From NCBI GenBank assembly GCA_003282205.1, contig QBZW01000008.1, positions 33,406 to 97,405 of the forward strand: a stretch of 64,000 nt of DNA, read 5' to 3'. The notes under the pieces were generated by a model, which was not told the DNA's origin, ran no database searches, and saw only the letters and a list, made by a program, of their open reading frames with translations. Of the stretch, positions 55,491 to 64,000 are shown piece by piece. Numbering within the stretch: the stretch's first letter is position 1; each line of letters opens with the position of its first letter. The translations under genes and the position numbers were made by a program. The stretch is from Pelagibacteraceae bacterium AG-337-G04. GTDB lineage: Bacteria > Pseudomonadota > Alphaproteobacteria > Pelagibacterales > Pelagibacteraceae.

Positions 55491-56216
55491 ATGAAAATAT
55501 TCCCCGCAATAGATATTAAAGATAAGAAGTGTGTTAGATTAGTAAAAGGAGATTTTGATAATAAAACCGAATATGAAATGTCACCTGTTGAACAAGCTGG
55601 TAAATATAAAGACCACGGATTTAAAAATTTACACATAGTTGATTTGGATGGAGCATTAACTGGAGAGACTTTAAATATTGATATTATCGAGGCAATTGTC
55701 AGTAAATTTGATCTTAGAATTGAAGTAGGTGGAGGTATAAGAAACTTTAAAAGTATTCAAAAATATACTAATGCAGGTGTTGAGAAAGTAATTTTAGGTA
55801 GCGGTGCAATCAAAGATAAAAATTTTTTAAAAGAGGCCTGTCAAAAATTTCCTGGAAAAATTGCTTTAGGTCTAGATGCTAAAGATGGTTATTTATCTGT
55901 ATCTGGCTGGAAAGAAAATTCAAACCTAAAAACTTTAGATTTTTTAAAAGATGTAAATGATTTTGGAGCTAGCAGATTAATTTATACAGATATAAATAGA
56001 GATGGCATGAAGCAAAGCCCAAACTTTGATGAAACAGAAAATGTTGCTATTAATTCAAATTGTCCTGTTATTATTTCTGGGGGTGTTTCTTCAATAGACG
56101 ATATTAAAAAAGCTAAAAAATTAGGAAATAAAAATATTGAAGGAATTATAGTTGGTAAAGCCATATATGATGGCGATATTAAATTAGATGAACTTGCAAA
56201 AGAGATAGATGCTTAA
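55491..56216 (+). CDS. hisA: ProFAR isomerase HisA
   Basis: Isomerises ProFAR to PRFAR. A (beta-alpha)8 barrel with [15 protein letters not shown] (catalytic Asp at the first strand), VEVGGGIRN (here IEVGGGIRN) and the second-half YTDINRDGM. 241 aa. Overlaps hisF by eight bases. Confidence 0.97.
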   Translation: MKIFPAIDIKDKKCVRLVKGDFDNKTEYEMSPVEQAGKYKDHGFKNLHIVDLDGALTGETLNIDIIEAIVSKFDLRIEVGGGIRNFKSIQKYTNAGVEKVILGSGAIKDKNFLKEACQKFPGKIALGLDAKDGYLSVSGWKENSNLKTLDFLKDVNDFGASRLIYTDINRDGMKQSPNFDETENVAINSNCPVIISGGVSSIDDIKKAKKLGNKNIEGIIVGKAIYDGDIKLDELAKEIDA

Positions 56217-56964
56217 AAATAGAATTATACCTTGCTTGGATGTTAAGAATGGGAGAGTTGTAAAAGGTATAAACTTTATAGATTTACAAGATGCAGGTGA
56301 TCCAGTTGAGCAAGCAAAAATTTATAGTGATGGCGGAGCTGATGAAATTTGCTTTTTAGATATAACTGCCTCAAATGAAAATAGAGATACAATTTACGAG
56401 GTTGTGAAGGATACTTCTAAAAAATGTTTTGTGCCCTTAACAGTTGGTGGTGGAGTTAGAAGTGTGGATGATATTAGTAAACTTTTAAACTGTGGAGCTG
56501 ATAAAGTTTCAATTAATACGGCTGCAGTACAAAATGCTGATGTTGTGGTTAAAAGTTCAAAAAAATTTGGTTCTCAATGTATTGTTGTTGCAATTGATGC
56601 TAAAAAAAATGGAGATAAATGGGAAATTTTTACCCATGGGGGTAGAAATAATACTGGAATTGATGCTTTAGAATTCGCAAAAAAGATGGAAGAGAGTGGA
56701 GCAGGTGAGTTGTTGGTCACTTCAATGGATAGAGACGGTACCCAGGTAGGCTATGACATTGATCTGATGTCTAAAATTTCTACAATAGTAAATATACCCA
56801 CAATAGCATCAGGAGGAGTTGGTGATCTTGATCACTTAGTAGATGGTATTAAATTAGGCAATGCTAGTGCTGTTTTAGCAGCATCTATATTTCACTACGG
56901 TAAATATTCTGTCCAAGAAGCTAAAGAATATTTGGACTCAAAAGGAATACCTGTTAGGATTTGA
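56209..56964 (+). CDS. hisF: Imidazole glycerol phosphate synthase, cyclase subunit
   Basis: Barrel enzyme making IGP and AICAR with HisH. Catalytic Asp11 in [13 protein letters not shown] and Asp about 130 in [20 protein letters not shown] and [14 protein letters not shown] are intact. 251 aa. Confidence 0.97.
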   Translation: MLKNRIIPCLDVKNGRVVKGINFIDLQDAGDPVEQAKIYSDGGADEICFLDITASNENRDTIYEVVKDTSKKCFVPLTVGGGVRSVDDISKLLNCGADKVSINTAAVQNADVVVKSSKKFGSQCIVVAIDAKKNGDKWEIFTHGGRNNTGIDALEFAKKMEESGAGELLVTSMDRDGTQVGYDIDLMSKISTIVNIPTIASGGVGDLDHLVDGIKLGNASAVLAASIFHYGKYSVQEAKEYLDSKGIPVRI

Positions 56965-56965
56965 G

Positions 56966-57238
56966 ATGCTAAATACATTTGAAAGTCTATTTAAACTTGC
57001 AAGAGAAAGAAAATCTTCTCCAGTTGACGGTTCTTATACCAATAAACTTTTGAGTGATAAATCTTTGAGCAAAGCGAAAGTTCTAGAAGAAATAAATGAA
57101 CTCATCGAAGCCGTTGAGAAAGATTCAAATAAAATTCACGAAGCTGCAGATGTGTTTTATCATCTAGCCATGTACCTTGAGGCAAATAATATTAAAATTG
57201 AAGATGTAATGAGTGAATTAGATAAAAGAAAAAAATGA
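56966..57238 (+). CDS. hisE: Phosphoribosyl-ATP pyrophosphatase
   Basis: Second step of histidine synthesis, a MazG-like all-helical enzyme. Conserved KVLEEINELIEAVEK and EAADVFYHLAMYLE metal-binding helices. 90 aa. Overlaps the malyl-CoA lyase start by four bases (ATGA), so the his and serine-cycle-like genes may share a transcript. Confidence 0.95.
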   Translation: MLNTFESLFKLARERKSSPVDGSYTNKLLSDKSLSKAKVLEEINELIEAVEKDSNKIHEAADVFYHLAMYLEANNIKIEDVMSELDKRKK

Positions 57239-58173
57239 GCCATAGATTTTACAAACCAGTAAGATCAAGATTACAAAGAAGTGAATTAGCAGTTCCAGGT
57301 TCATCTCCTGAAATGTTTGAAAAAGCTCTAAGTTCAGCAGCAGACTATGTTTTTTTAGATCTTGAGGATGCTGTTTCTCCTAATGATAAAATTACTGCTA
57401 GAGCAAATGTTATTAAATCTCTAAATGAAATGGATTGGAGGGGAAATGGTAAAACTATTTCTGTAAGAATAAATAGTTTAGATACTCAATATATGTATTC
57501 AGATTTAATTGAGGTTGTTGAACAAGCTGGAGAAAATGTAGATACAATTCTAGTTCCAAAAGCTGGAACAGCAAGTGATATTTATATGGTTGATTGTCTA
57601 TTAACACAAATTGAAACAAATAAAAAATTGAAAAATAAAATTGGAGTCGAGTGTTTAATTGAAACTGCATTAGGAATGTCTAATATAAAAGAAATTGCAA
57701 CTTCAAGTGAAAGATTAGAAGCGTTACATTTTGGTGTTGCAGATTATGCTGCTAGTTTAAGAGCGAGAACAACTGTTATAGGTGGGCTTAACGAAAATTA
57801 TCCAGGAGACCAGTGGCACCATGGTTTATCTGAACTAGTTATGACTTGTAGAGCATATGGAATAAGAGCAATTGATGGACCTTTTGGAGATTTTAATGAC
57901 CCAGATGCTTATACAGAGGCCGCAAAAAGGGGTGCTGCAATCGGTATTGAGGGCAAATGGGCAATACACCCTGCACAAATTGAATTAGCAAATAATGTAT
58001 TCTCTCCACCAGAAGCAGAGGTTACTAAAGCTAAAAGAATTCTAGAAGAGTTAGAAAAGGTTGCAATTAAAGGAAAAGGAGCCGCACAGCTTGACGGTAG
58101 AATGATTGATGCTGCATCAGCTAGAATGGCCGAAAATATTGTAAACATCGACAAGTTAATTAATAATAAATAA
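57235..58173 (+). CDS. mcl: Malyl-CoA lyase-like HpcH/HpaI-family enzyme
   Basis: 312-aa CitE/Mcl-type lyase: RSRLQRSELAVPGSSPEM, the metal-binding FLDLEDAVSPNDK and VECLIETALGM motifs, and LHFGVADYAASLRAR. In Methylobacterium the homologue cleaves malyl-CoA to acetyl-CoA and glyoxylate. The next two genes resemble malate-CoA ligase subunits, which would make its substrate. A methylmalyl-CoA or citramalyl-CoA substrate cannot be excluded. Confidence 0.88.
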   Translation: MSHRFYKPVRSRLQRSELAVPGSSPEMFEKALSSAADYVFLDLEDAVSPNDKITARANVIKSLNEMDWRGNGKTISVRINSLDTQYMYSDLIEVVEQAGENVDTILVPKAGTASDIYMVDCLLTQIETNKKLKNKIGVECLIETALGMSNIKEIATSSERLEALHFGVADYAASLRARTTVIGGLNENYPGDQWHHGLSELVMTCRAYGIRAIDGPFGDFNDPDAYTEAAKRGAAIGIEGKWAIHPAQIELANNVFSPPEAEVTKAKRILEELEKVAIKGKGAAQLDGRMIDAASARMAENIVNIDKLINNK

Positions 58174-58181
58174 ATAAATTT

Positions 58182-59345
58182 ATGGATATCCACGAATATC
58201 AAGCAAAAAAAATACTTTCAAATTTTGGAGTAACAATTCCAAGAGGTGGAATTGTATACAGTCCAGAAAATGCTGAGAATAAAGCTAGAGAGATTGGTGG
58301 ATCAAGATGGGTAGTAAAAGCACAGATTCACTCTGGTGCGAGAGGAAAAGCAGGGGGAATAATTGTTTGTAATAGTCCATTAGAAGTTGCTCAAGCAACA
58401 GACAAATTATTAGGAAAAAAATTAGTTACTAATCAAACAGGCCCTGAAGGTAAAATAGTAAATAGAATTTATATTGAAGAAGCAACAGATATAGAGCGAG
58501 AACTATATCTTGGTCTAGTTTTTGATAGAAGTACAGAGAGTATTATGGTGGTTGCATCAACAGAAGGAGGTATGAGTGTTGAAGAAATTTCAAAAGAGAA
58601 ACCAGAAACTATAATCAGATCGAAAATTGAAGTTGCTGTTGGAATGCAAAGTTTTCAAGCTAGAGAATTATCATTTGGTTTAGGAATAGAACCTGATTTA
58701 ATTAGAAGAGCTTCTGAAACTATTATTGGATGCTACAAGGCATTTAGCGAACTAGATGCGACAATGGTAGAAGTTAATCCGTTTGTTATTTCAAAACAAA
58801 AACAGATTTTAGCACTAGATTGTAAAATGAGTTTTGATAACAACGCAATGTTTAGAAGAAACCAAGTTTCAGAACTTAGGGACAAGACGCAAGAGGACGC
58901 AAAAGAAGTTTTTGCATCGGACAGAGGTTTAAACTATGTCAGCTTAGACGGAAATATAGGTAACATTATTAATGGTGCTGGTCTTGCGATGGCATCAATG
59001 GATATGATTAAACTAGCTGGTGGAAGTCCTGCAAATTTTTTAGATGTGGGTGGTGGCGCTACTCCAGAAAAAATAGTTAAGGCATTTAAGCTAGTTACTA
59101 TGGATGAAAAAGTTAAAGTAATTCTTGTGAATATTTTTGCTGGTATAAACAGATGTGATTGGGTTGCAGAAGGCATCGTGGAAGCTCTTAAAAAAATAGA
59201 AGTTAATGTTCCATTGGTTATCAGATTAGCAGGTACAAATGTTGATAAAGGAAATCAAATTTTAAAAGAGAGTAAGATAAATTATATTGAAGCAAACACT
59301 TTAGAGGATGCAGCTAATAAAGCGGTTGCAGCGCAGAAAAAATAG
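58182..59345 (+). CDS. mtkA: Malate-CoA ligase beta subunit (MtkA type; SucC homologue)
   Basis: 387-aa ATP-grasp/CoA-ligase subunit. MDIHEYQAKKIL, KAQIHSGARGKAGGI, NQTGPEGK and the C-terminal GGATPEKI...IFAGINRCDWVAEGI motifs. Between SucC and MtkA, features such as INRCDWVAEG and long blocks match Methylobacterium MtkA more closely from memory, and the neighbour is malyl-CoA lyase. Forms alpha2beta2 with the next gene. Succinyl-CoA synthetase remains the alternative. Confidence 0.82.
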   Translation: MDIHEYQAKKILSNFGVTIPRGGIVYSPENAENKAREIGGSRWVVKAQIHSGARGKAGGIIVCNSPLEVAQATDKLLGKKLVTNQTGPEGKIVNRIYIEEATDIERELYLGLVFDRSTESIMVVASTEGGMSVEEISKEKPETIIRSKIEVAVGMQSFQARELSFGLGIEPDLIRRASETIIGCYKAFSELDATMVEVNPFVISKQKQILALDCKMSFDNNAMFRRNQVSELRDKTQEDAKEVFASDRGLNYVSLDGNIGNIINGAGLAMASMDMIKLAGGSPANFLDVGGGATPEKIVKAFKLVTMDEKVKVILVNIFAGINRCDWVAEGIVEALKKIEVNVPLVIRLAGTNVDKGNQILKESKINYIEANTLEDAANKAVAAQKK

Positions 59346-59348
59346 AAC

Positions 59349-60236
59349 ATGTCAGTATTAATTGATAAAAACAGTAAGATTATTATTCAGGGTTTTACAG
59401 GAAAAATGGGCTCTTTTCATGCAGATGAGATGATCAAGTATGGTTCTAATGTCGTTGGTGGAGTTACTCCAGGAAAGGGTGGTTCTAAGCACCTAAATTT
59501 GCCGGTATTCAATACAGTGAAAGATGCAGTTGGAGAAACGGCAGCAGATTCATCAATTTTATTTGTACCACCTGCTTTTGCAGCCGACTCAGCAATGGAG
59601 GCTGCCGATGCCGGAATTAAAACATGCGTAGCAATTGTAGATGGAATACCTTCTCATGATATGATCAAAATAAAAAGATATATGAGAAGATACACAAAAA
59701 GTTCTAAAATGACTTTAGTTGGTCCCAATTGTGCAGGTATTATTAGTCCTGGAAAATCAATGTTAGGAATAATGCCAGGTCATATTTATAAAGAAGGAAG
59801 AATTGGGATTATAAGTAGATCAGGAACATTAGGATATGAAGCAGCTCAACAGTTAAAAAATTTAAACATAGGAGTTTCAACAAGTGTGGGTATAGGAGGG
59901 GATCCTATAAATGGAAGCTCATTTAGAGATATAATTGAAAAGTTTGAAACTGACGATGAGACAGATGCAATTTTAATGATAGGTGAAATAGGCGGACCAC
60001 AAGAAGTGGCAGCTGGAGAATTTGTAAAAGAAAATATGAAGAAACCAGTCATAGCTTACATAGCTGGAATCACTGCACCAAAAGGAAGAGTAATGGGCCA
60101 TGCAGGTGCAATAGTCTCAGCTTATGGTGAGAGTGCGATCGAAAAGGTTGAAATTTTAAAAGAATGTGGAATTATAATTTCTAAAAATCCATCTGTGATG
60201 GGCGATACAGTAAAATCAGTCCTAGAAAAAATATAA
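59349..60236 (+). CDS. mtkB: Malate-CoA ligase alpha subunit (MtkB type; SucD homologue)
   Basis: 295 aa. N-terminal CoA-binding Rossmann domain (IIIQGFTGKMGSFHADEM), then GPNCAGIISPGKSMLGIMPGH (in part) and the phosphohistidine loop, His251 in MGHAGAIVSAYG, which is phosphorylated during catalysis. GRIGIISRSGTLGYE is a SucD-family hallmark. Three bases after mtkA. With mcl it would turn malate plus CoA into acetyl-CoA and glyoxylate. Confidence 0.82.
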   Translation: MSVLIDKNSKIIIQGFTGKMGSFHADEMIKYGSNVVGGVTPGKGGSKHLNLPVFNTVKDAVGETAADSSILFVPPAFAADSAMEAADAGIKTCVAIVDGIPSHDMIKIKRYMRRYTKSSKMTLVGPNCAGIISPGKSMLGIMPGHIYKEGRIGIISRSGTLGYEAAQQLKNLNIGVSTSVGIGGDPINGSSFRDIIEKFETDDETDAILMIGEIGGPQEVAAGEFVKENMKKPVIAYIAGITAPKGRVMGHAGAIVSAYGESAIEKVEILKECGIIISKNPSVMGDTVKSVLEKI

Positions 60237-60238
60237 TA

Positions 60239-60604
60239 ATGAGCTACGACGATAATAATATATTTGCTAAAATATTAAGAAACGAGATACCTTGTGAAAA
60301 AATTTATGAGGATGAATATGTTTTATCATTTCACGATATAAATCCACAAAAAAAAATTCATGCTTTAGTAATACCAAAAGGAAAATATGTTGATTTAGAT
60401 GATTTTAGTCAAAACGCCTCTCCTGAGGAAATGGTTGGATTATTGAAAGGTATTAATACTGTGGCAAAGAAATTAAATATATCTGTAGATACAGGTAAAG
60501 GATATAGAGCATTAGCCAATATCAGTGAGAATGGGGGACAAGAAGTGCCACATTTACATTTTCATTTGTTTGGTGGTGAGAAAATTGGTAAAATGGTCTC
60601 GTGA
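60239..60604 (+). CDS. HIT-family nucleotide-binding protein
   Basis: 121 aa. Histidine-triad active site VPHLHFHLFGG; NIFAKILRNEIPCEKIYEDE is the conserved N-terminus. Hint-type nucleoside phosphoramidase/AMP-lysine hydrolase activity is typical. In alphaproteobacteria a HIT gene often follows the hisE region, as here. Its TGA overlaps the next gene's GTG. Confidence 0.93.
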   Translation: MSYDDNNIFAKILRNEIPCEKIYEDEYVLSFHDINPQKKIHALVIPKGKYVDLDDFSQNASPEEMVGLLKGINTVAKKLNISVDTGKGYRALANISENGGQEVPHLHFHLFGGEKIGKMVS

Positions 60605-61113
60605 TAGTTAATGTTGATAGAAATTTTCTGGAAATCAATTCACTTGAAGAACTTAACCCCTCGAAAAGCCCAGGCCCAAGTTTTAAAATAACAGAAGTCA
60701 ACCCGCCAGATTTCCAATTGAATAAGTTTTTTTATAAACAAATTGGCCGAAATTATAGATGGATAGATAGACTTTCTTGGACAGATAAGAAATGGATCGA
60801 GTATGTTCAAAACCCAAGAATAAAAACGTTTATTTTAAAAGAAAATAACAATCTAGCAGGTTATTACGAAACTATCCGAGACATTGATAACAATCATTCA
60901 GAAATTGCATATTTTGGGATACTAGAGGAATACTTTGGAAAAAAATGTGGTGGCTACCTTCTTTCAGAGGCAATTAATAATTTATTTGAGGAAGGAATGA
61001 TAAGAGTTTGGCTACACACTTGTACATTAGATCATGAAAATGCAATTAAAAATTATTTAGCCAGAGGAATGCAGGTATTTAAATCTGAAAAAATAAATAT
61101 TGAGGTTAATTAA
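60601..61113 (+). CDS. GNAT-family N-acetyltransferase
   Basis: 170 aa with a GNAT core: LSWTDKKWIEYV, IAYFGILEEYFGKKCGGYLL (acetyl-CoA pyrophosphate loop, roughly Q/RxxGxG/A) and VWLHTCTLDHENAIKNYL. Start is GTG 60601, overlapping the HIT stop by four bases. Substrate unknown. Its 3' end overlaps lolA tail-to-tail by eight bases. Confidence 0.85.
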   Translation: MIVNVDRNFLEINSLEELNPSKSPGPSFKITEVNPPDFQLNKFFYKQIGRNYRWIDRLSWTDKKWIEYVQNPRIKTFILKENNNLAGYYETIRDIDNNHSEIAYFGILEEYFGKKCGGYLLSEAINNLFEEGMIRVWLHTCTLDHENAIKNYLARGMQVFKSEKINIEVN

Positions 61114-61666
61114 TATACCTTTGTATTGAAAATATATTTTCATTAACATCAATATTTGTATTAATTTCACTTAAAAATGTTTGTATTAGGTTTTGGTATA
61201 TATCTTTGGTTTCCCAACCTACTAAATCTAGACTTTCTTTATCAAAAAAAATCTTGATAAGATTATTTTCATATTCAAAATTGAAAACATAATAAAACGG
61301 ATAGCTATTATCATCCTTTACCTCATTCATTTTTGAAATTAAAAATTTCTTATCAAGTATAAAATTTAAAGGTGTTTTATCTAAAGGATATCTATAATAA
61401 TTTTTAATTTTATCTGAATTAATAACTAGTGACTTACCGTTTGAAACTAATATTTTGTTATAGATATCATTATACTTACAAAAAATTTTCTTTGGGTATA
61501 AAATAATGCACTTACCCTTTTCAACATTATTGTTGTCTATTCTTTGAATGAATTTAAATTCTAAAGAATTTATATTTTTTAAATGACTTATAATCTCTTG
61601 ATTAGAGGAACTGTTTGCATTCAAATTAAATAAAAAAATAAAAAAAAAAACCAAGTATTTTTTCAT
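61106..61666 (-). CDS. lolA: Outer-membrane lipoprotein carrier protein LolA
   Basis: 186 aa. Signal peptide (FFFIFLFNLNANS), then a LolA-like fold: INSLEFKFIQRIDNN and GWETKD. It shuttles lipoproteins released by LolCDE across the periplasm. Sequence is diverged; the adjacent ftsK gene (four-base overlap) is the classic alphaproteobacterial neighbour of lolA. Confidence 0.83.
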   Translation of the reverse strand: MKKYLVFFFIFLFNLNANSSSNQEIISHLKNINSLEFKFIQRIDNNNVEKGKCIILYPKKIFCKYNDIYNKILVSNGKSLVINSDKIKNYYRYPLDKTPLNFILDKKFLISKMNEVKDDNSYPFYYVFNFEYENNLIKIFFDKESLDLVGWETKDIYQNLIQTFLSEINTNIDVNENIFSIQRYIN

Positions 61667-63750
61667 TTAAGAACTTCTCTTTTGCCTACATGATTTGCCT
61701 GGCTTACTTCTCCGTTTTCCTCCATTTGGTCAACTATCCTAGCTGCTCTATTATAACCAATTTGTAATTTTCTTTGTAAAAAAGATGTTGATGCTTTCCT
61801 TTCAGTTTTGACTATTTCAAGAGCTTTATTATACAATTCATCTAGGTTATCATTGTCTTTCACATGACTACTTCCTTCTTTTTCATCTGCAAAATGGAGA
61901 ATTTCATTTACATATTCTGGTTCAGCTTGATTTCTTAAATAATTGTTTATTTTTTCAATTTCCACTTCTGATACAAATGGTGCATGAATCCTAGTCATTC
62001 TATTCGCTGAAGTCATATAAAGCATATCTCCTTTTCCAAGTAATTGCTCAGCGCCTTGTTCGCCTAGAATTGTTCTACTGTCTATTTTAGATGTAACCTG
62101 GAATGATATTCTAGTTGGGAAGTTAGCTTTTATTGTTCCCGTTATCACATCAACACTTGGTCTTTGTGTAGCCATAATAATATGTATCCCTGCAGCTCTA
62201 GCCATTTGCGAGAGTTTTTGAATGTAATTTTCTATGTCTTTTCCTGCAATAAGCATTAAATCTGACATTTCGTCAACAATTACAACTATATAAGGCATTG
62301 AAATCTTATGTTTTTCGTTATATCCGTCAATGTTTCTTACTCCAACTTTTGTCATTAGCTTGTATCGATTTTCCATTTCTTTTACTACCCAACCTAACAC
62401 TGAGGCAGCTCTTTTTGCTTCAGTTATTACAGGACATAATAAATGTGGGATACCTTCATATGTTGAAAGCTCCAACATTTTCGGATCAATTAATATAAAC
62501 TTACACTTTTCAGGGGAGTGTTTATATAAAAGTGATAAGATTATTGTATTTATACAAACCGATTTTCCTGATCCTGTAGTACCAGCTATAAGCAAATGAG
62601 GCATTGTACTCAGATCTCCTATTATGGGCTGCCCTGAAATACTTTTTCCTAGTGCAATTGCCAATTTTACATCTTTTTTTCTAAAATTAGAGTCAGAAAT
62701 TATCTCGCTTAAAAAAACATTTTCTCTTAACGGCTTAGGTAATTCAATACCTACAGTATTACTTCCAGGTATAGTTGCAATTCTAGCGGACTCCGAACTA
62801 GTATTTCTTGCAATATCCTCTGAAAGATTAATTATTTTTGATACTTTAACGCCTGGTGCTGGTTCAAATTCATACAATGTAACTACAGGCCCTTGGCTAA
62901 CTTTTTTAACCTCTCCCTCAACACCAAAATCTAATAATATTTTTTCTAATGTTTTTTCATCAATCCTATTTTCTGACAAATTTATATCTTTTTTGGATGG
63001 GATTTTTAAAAAGTCAATGTAAGGTAATTTGTATTTAATAGTTTTTTTGTTTGATGATGTAATCTTTTTATCGAAAATAAAATTTTCTTGAACTCTAGTT
63101 TCATTGTTGATGTAATCAATTTCACCTATTAAATTTTCATCGTAATTTTCATCCACACTTTTTGGAGGTAATTTTTTTGATTTAGTAAAAAAAGAAATTA
63201 GATACTTAATAGATTTAAACTTAAAATTAATACTTAAAAGAAAAAAAATCAGCATTACAATTACTAAAAATCCATAACTTATTTGGTGATTTAAATTTAT
63301 TAAACTCACTAAAAATGTTTCTTCAAATAAATTACCTAGAAATCCATTATTTCCATTTGTTGGTAGCCAGAACGTTTCAGTATGGAAAACAGTAAAAAAT
63401 AATGCTCCAGTAATTGAATATAAAATTATGAAAAATACACTTTCTACTATGAATAAAATTTTCTTATCAAGCATCACTGACATGGATATAAAAAAAAATG
63501 AAATCGGTATTAATAATGAAATTAAACCTATTGATTGATATAAAAGGTCGGAAGTATAGCTACCTGTTGAACCTAATAAATTTTTAATCTCAGCATTTTC
63601 TGGAAAAATAAAATTTGGATCATCAGGTGAATAGCTAATTAATGAAATAAGGAGTAATACAGATAAAACCAACAAAACTAACCCAAAAAGCTCTGATAGT
63701 CTTCGAAACAGAAAATTAGCTGTTTTATCAAAGAAATTTTTTATTTTCAT
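61663..63750 (-). CDS. ftsK: DNA translocase FtsK
   Basis: Couples chromosome segregation to division. N-terminal four membrane helices (about residues 20-175), linker, then the motor domain with Walker A AGTTGSGKSVCIN and Walker B VIVDEMSDLML, and a C-terminal gamma winged helix (LQRKLQIGYNRAARIVDQMEE) that reads KOPS. 695 aa with a short linker. Near the origin region's segregation genes only in a broad sense. Confidence 0.96.
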   Translation of the reverse strand: MKIKNFFDKTANFLFRRLSELFGLVLLVLSVLLLISLISYSPDDPNFIFPENAEIKNLLGSTGSYTSDLLYQSIGLISLLIPISFFFISMSVMLDKKILFIVESVFFIILYSITGALFFTVFHTETFWLPTNGNNGFLGNLFEETFLVSLINLNHQISYGFLVIVMLIFFLLSINFKFKSIKYLISFFTKSKKLPPKSVDENYDENLIGEIDYINNETRVQENFIFDKKITSSNKKTIKYKLPYIDFLKIPSKKDINLSENRIDEKTLEKILLDFGVEGEVKKVSQGPVVTLYEFEPAPGVKVSKIINLSEDIARNTSSESARIATIPGSNTVGIELPKPLRENVFLSEIISDSNFRKKDVKLAIALGKSISGQPIIGDLSTMPHLLIAGTTGSGKSVCINTIILSLLYKHSPEKCKFILIDPKMLELSTYEGIPHLLCPVITEAKRAASVLGWVVKEMENRYKLMTKVGVRNIDGYNEKHKISMPYIVVIVDEMSDLMLIAGKDIENYIQKLSQMARAAGIHIIMATQRPSVDVITGTIKANFPTRISFQVTSKIDSRTILGEQGAEQLLGKGDMLYMTSANRMTRIHAPFVSEVEIEKINNYLRNQAEPEYVNEILHFADEKEGSSHVKDNDNLDELYNKALEIVKTERKASTSFLQRKLQIGYNRAARIVDQMEENGEVSQANHVGKREVLK

Positions 63751-63813
63751 ATTGTAATTAATGATTTGTCACTTTGTATCATTTAATTTTTGTTGATAAA
63801 ATTAAATAATATT

Positions 63814-64000
63814 ATGAATATTTGCTTACTAGGAAACAATTTAACAAATCTTGTTTTAGCAAATATATTTCTAAGCAAAAAGATTAATGTAGATATTATA
63901 TCTAGTGTTTCTGCGCCAGCATTAAAAAATACAATTAGAACGATTGCAATTTCAAACGAAAATTTCAAATTTTTAAAAGAAAATATTAAGAACTTTAAAA
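63814..64000 (+). CDS. UbiH/Coq6-like FAD monooxygenase, 5' end only
   Basis: Cut by the right edge; 62 codons visible. It starts MNICLLGNNLTNLVLANIFL, a Rossmann-like beginning, and has RTIAISNENFKFLK, which fits the conserved R-x-x-A-L/I-S motif of ubiquinone-pathway hydroxylases. In alphaproteobacteria a ubiH-type gene is often divergent from ftsK. Too short for certainty. Confidence 0.6.
   Translation, partial: MNICLLGNNLTNLVLANIFLSKKINVDIISSVSAPALKNTIRTIAISNENFKFLKENIKNFK

Noticed and set aside
63783..63968. Minus-strand open frame at the right edge
   Set aside because: The plus strand here encodes a UbiH-like N-terminus divergent from ftsK, which is the known arrangement.
1..64000. 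tRNA genes, riboswitches (glycine, SAM-V type), CRISPR arrays and insertion sequences
   Set aside because: Looked for in gaps and leaders; nothing convincing. Frequent A/T homopolymer runs reflect base composition, not repeats.

Overview
The window is a contiguous, gene-dense piece of a very AT-rich alphaproteobacterial chromosome, almost certainly from the SAR11 clade (Pelagibacterales). The evidence is the composition, lysine/isoleucine/asparagine-rich proteins, intergenic gaps that are mostly under 60 bp, frequent start/stop overlaps, no mobile elements, and alphaproteobacterial gene order (DUF3576-leuS-lptE-holA; mnmG-rsmG-parA-parB; rho-hemJ-hemH-hemE next to ppsR-maf-aroE-coaE-dnaQ-secB-fxsA-Tim44). 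I saw no rRNA, tRNA, CRISPR array or insertion sequence, and no gene-free stretch longer than 300 bp.

Layout. 1-10.3 kb, mostly minus strand: murJ, trpS, nfuA, a Bax-like glucosaminidase, tsaB, fur/mur, miaB, phoH, ybeY and lnt (cut by the left edge), with a plus-strand polysaccharide deacetylase. 10.3-19.8 kb: malic enzyme, a BON lipoprotein, rsmI, an LpoA-like periplasmic protein, rdgB, then grpE-dnaK-dnaJ and a tiny membrane ORF. 19.8-29.4 kb: photolyase, a secreted pair (FG-GAP propeller plus Cys-rich protein), dapB-nth-sugar kinase, an OmpR-like regulator coupled to a 39-codon ArfA-like gene, an L,D-transpeptidase, yggS head-to-head with a ThiE-like gene, and a porin with the only clear intrinsic terminator. 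29.4-42 kb: DUF3576-leuS-lptE-holA, parB-parA-rsmG-mnmG-mnmE with two parS sites, then an accessory sulfotransferase and TPR-glycosyltransferase. 42-51.4 kb: rho and haem genes, the predicted replication origin (45798-46081), and the ppsR-to-smr cluster. 51.4-64 kb: hslUV, hisB-hisH-(FkbM methyltransferase)-hisA-hisF-hisE, a malyl-CoA lyase/malate-CoA ligase operon, HIT, GNAT, lolA, ftsK and the start of a UbiH-type hydroxylase.

The origin, partition genes and parS sites lie within about 12 kb of one another, so this is the replication/segregation hub of the chromosome. The best candidates for something new are: (1) two heat-shock operons (grpE and hslVU) that carry the same promoter-like element at an identical distance from the start codon, implying leaderless heat-shock mRNAs; (2) an unannotated ArfA-like ribosome-rescue microgene; (3) the predicted oriC; (4) a seven-bladed propeller plus Cys-rich secreted pair; (5) accessory modification genes inserted into otherwise conserved operons; and (6) convergent gene pairs whose stop codons are superimposed on one palindromic tetranucleotide.
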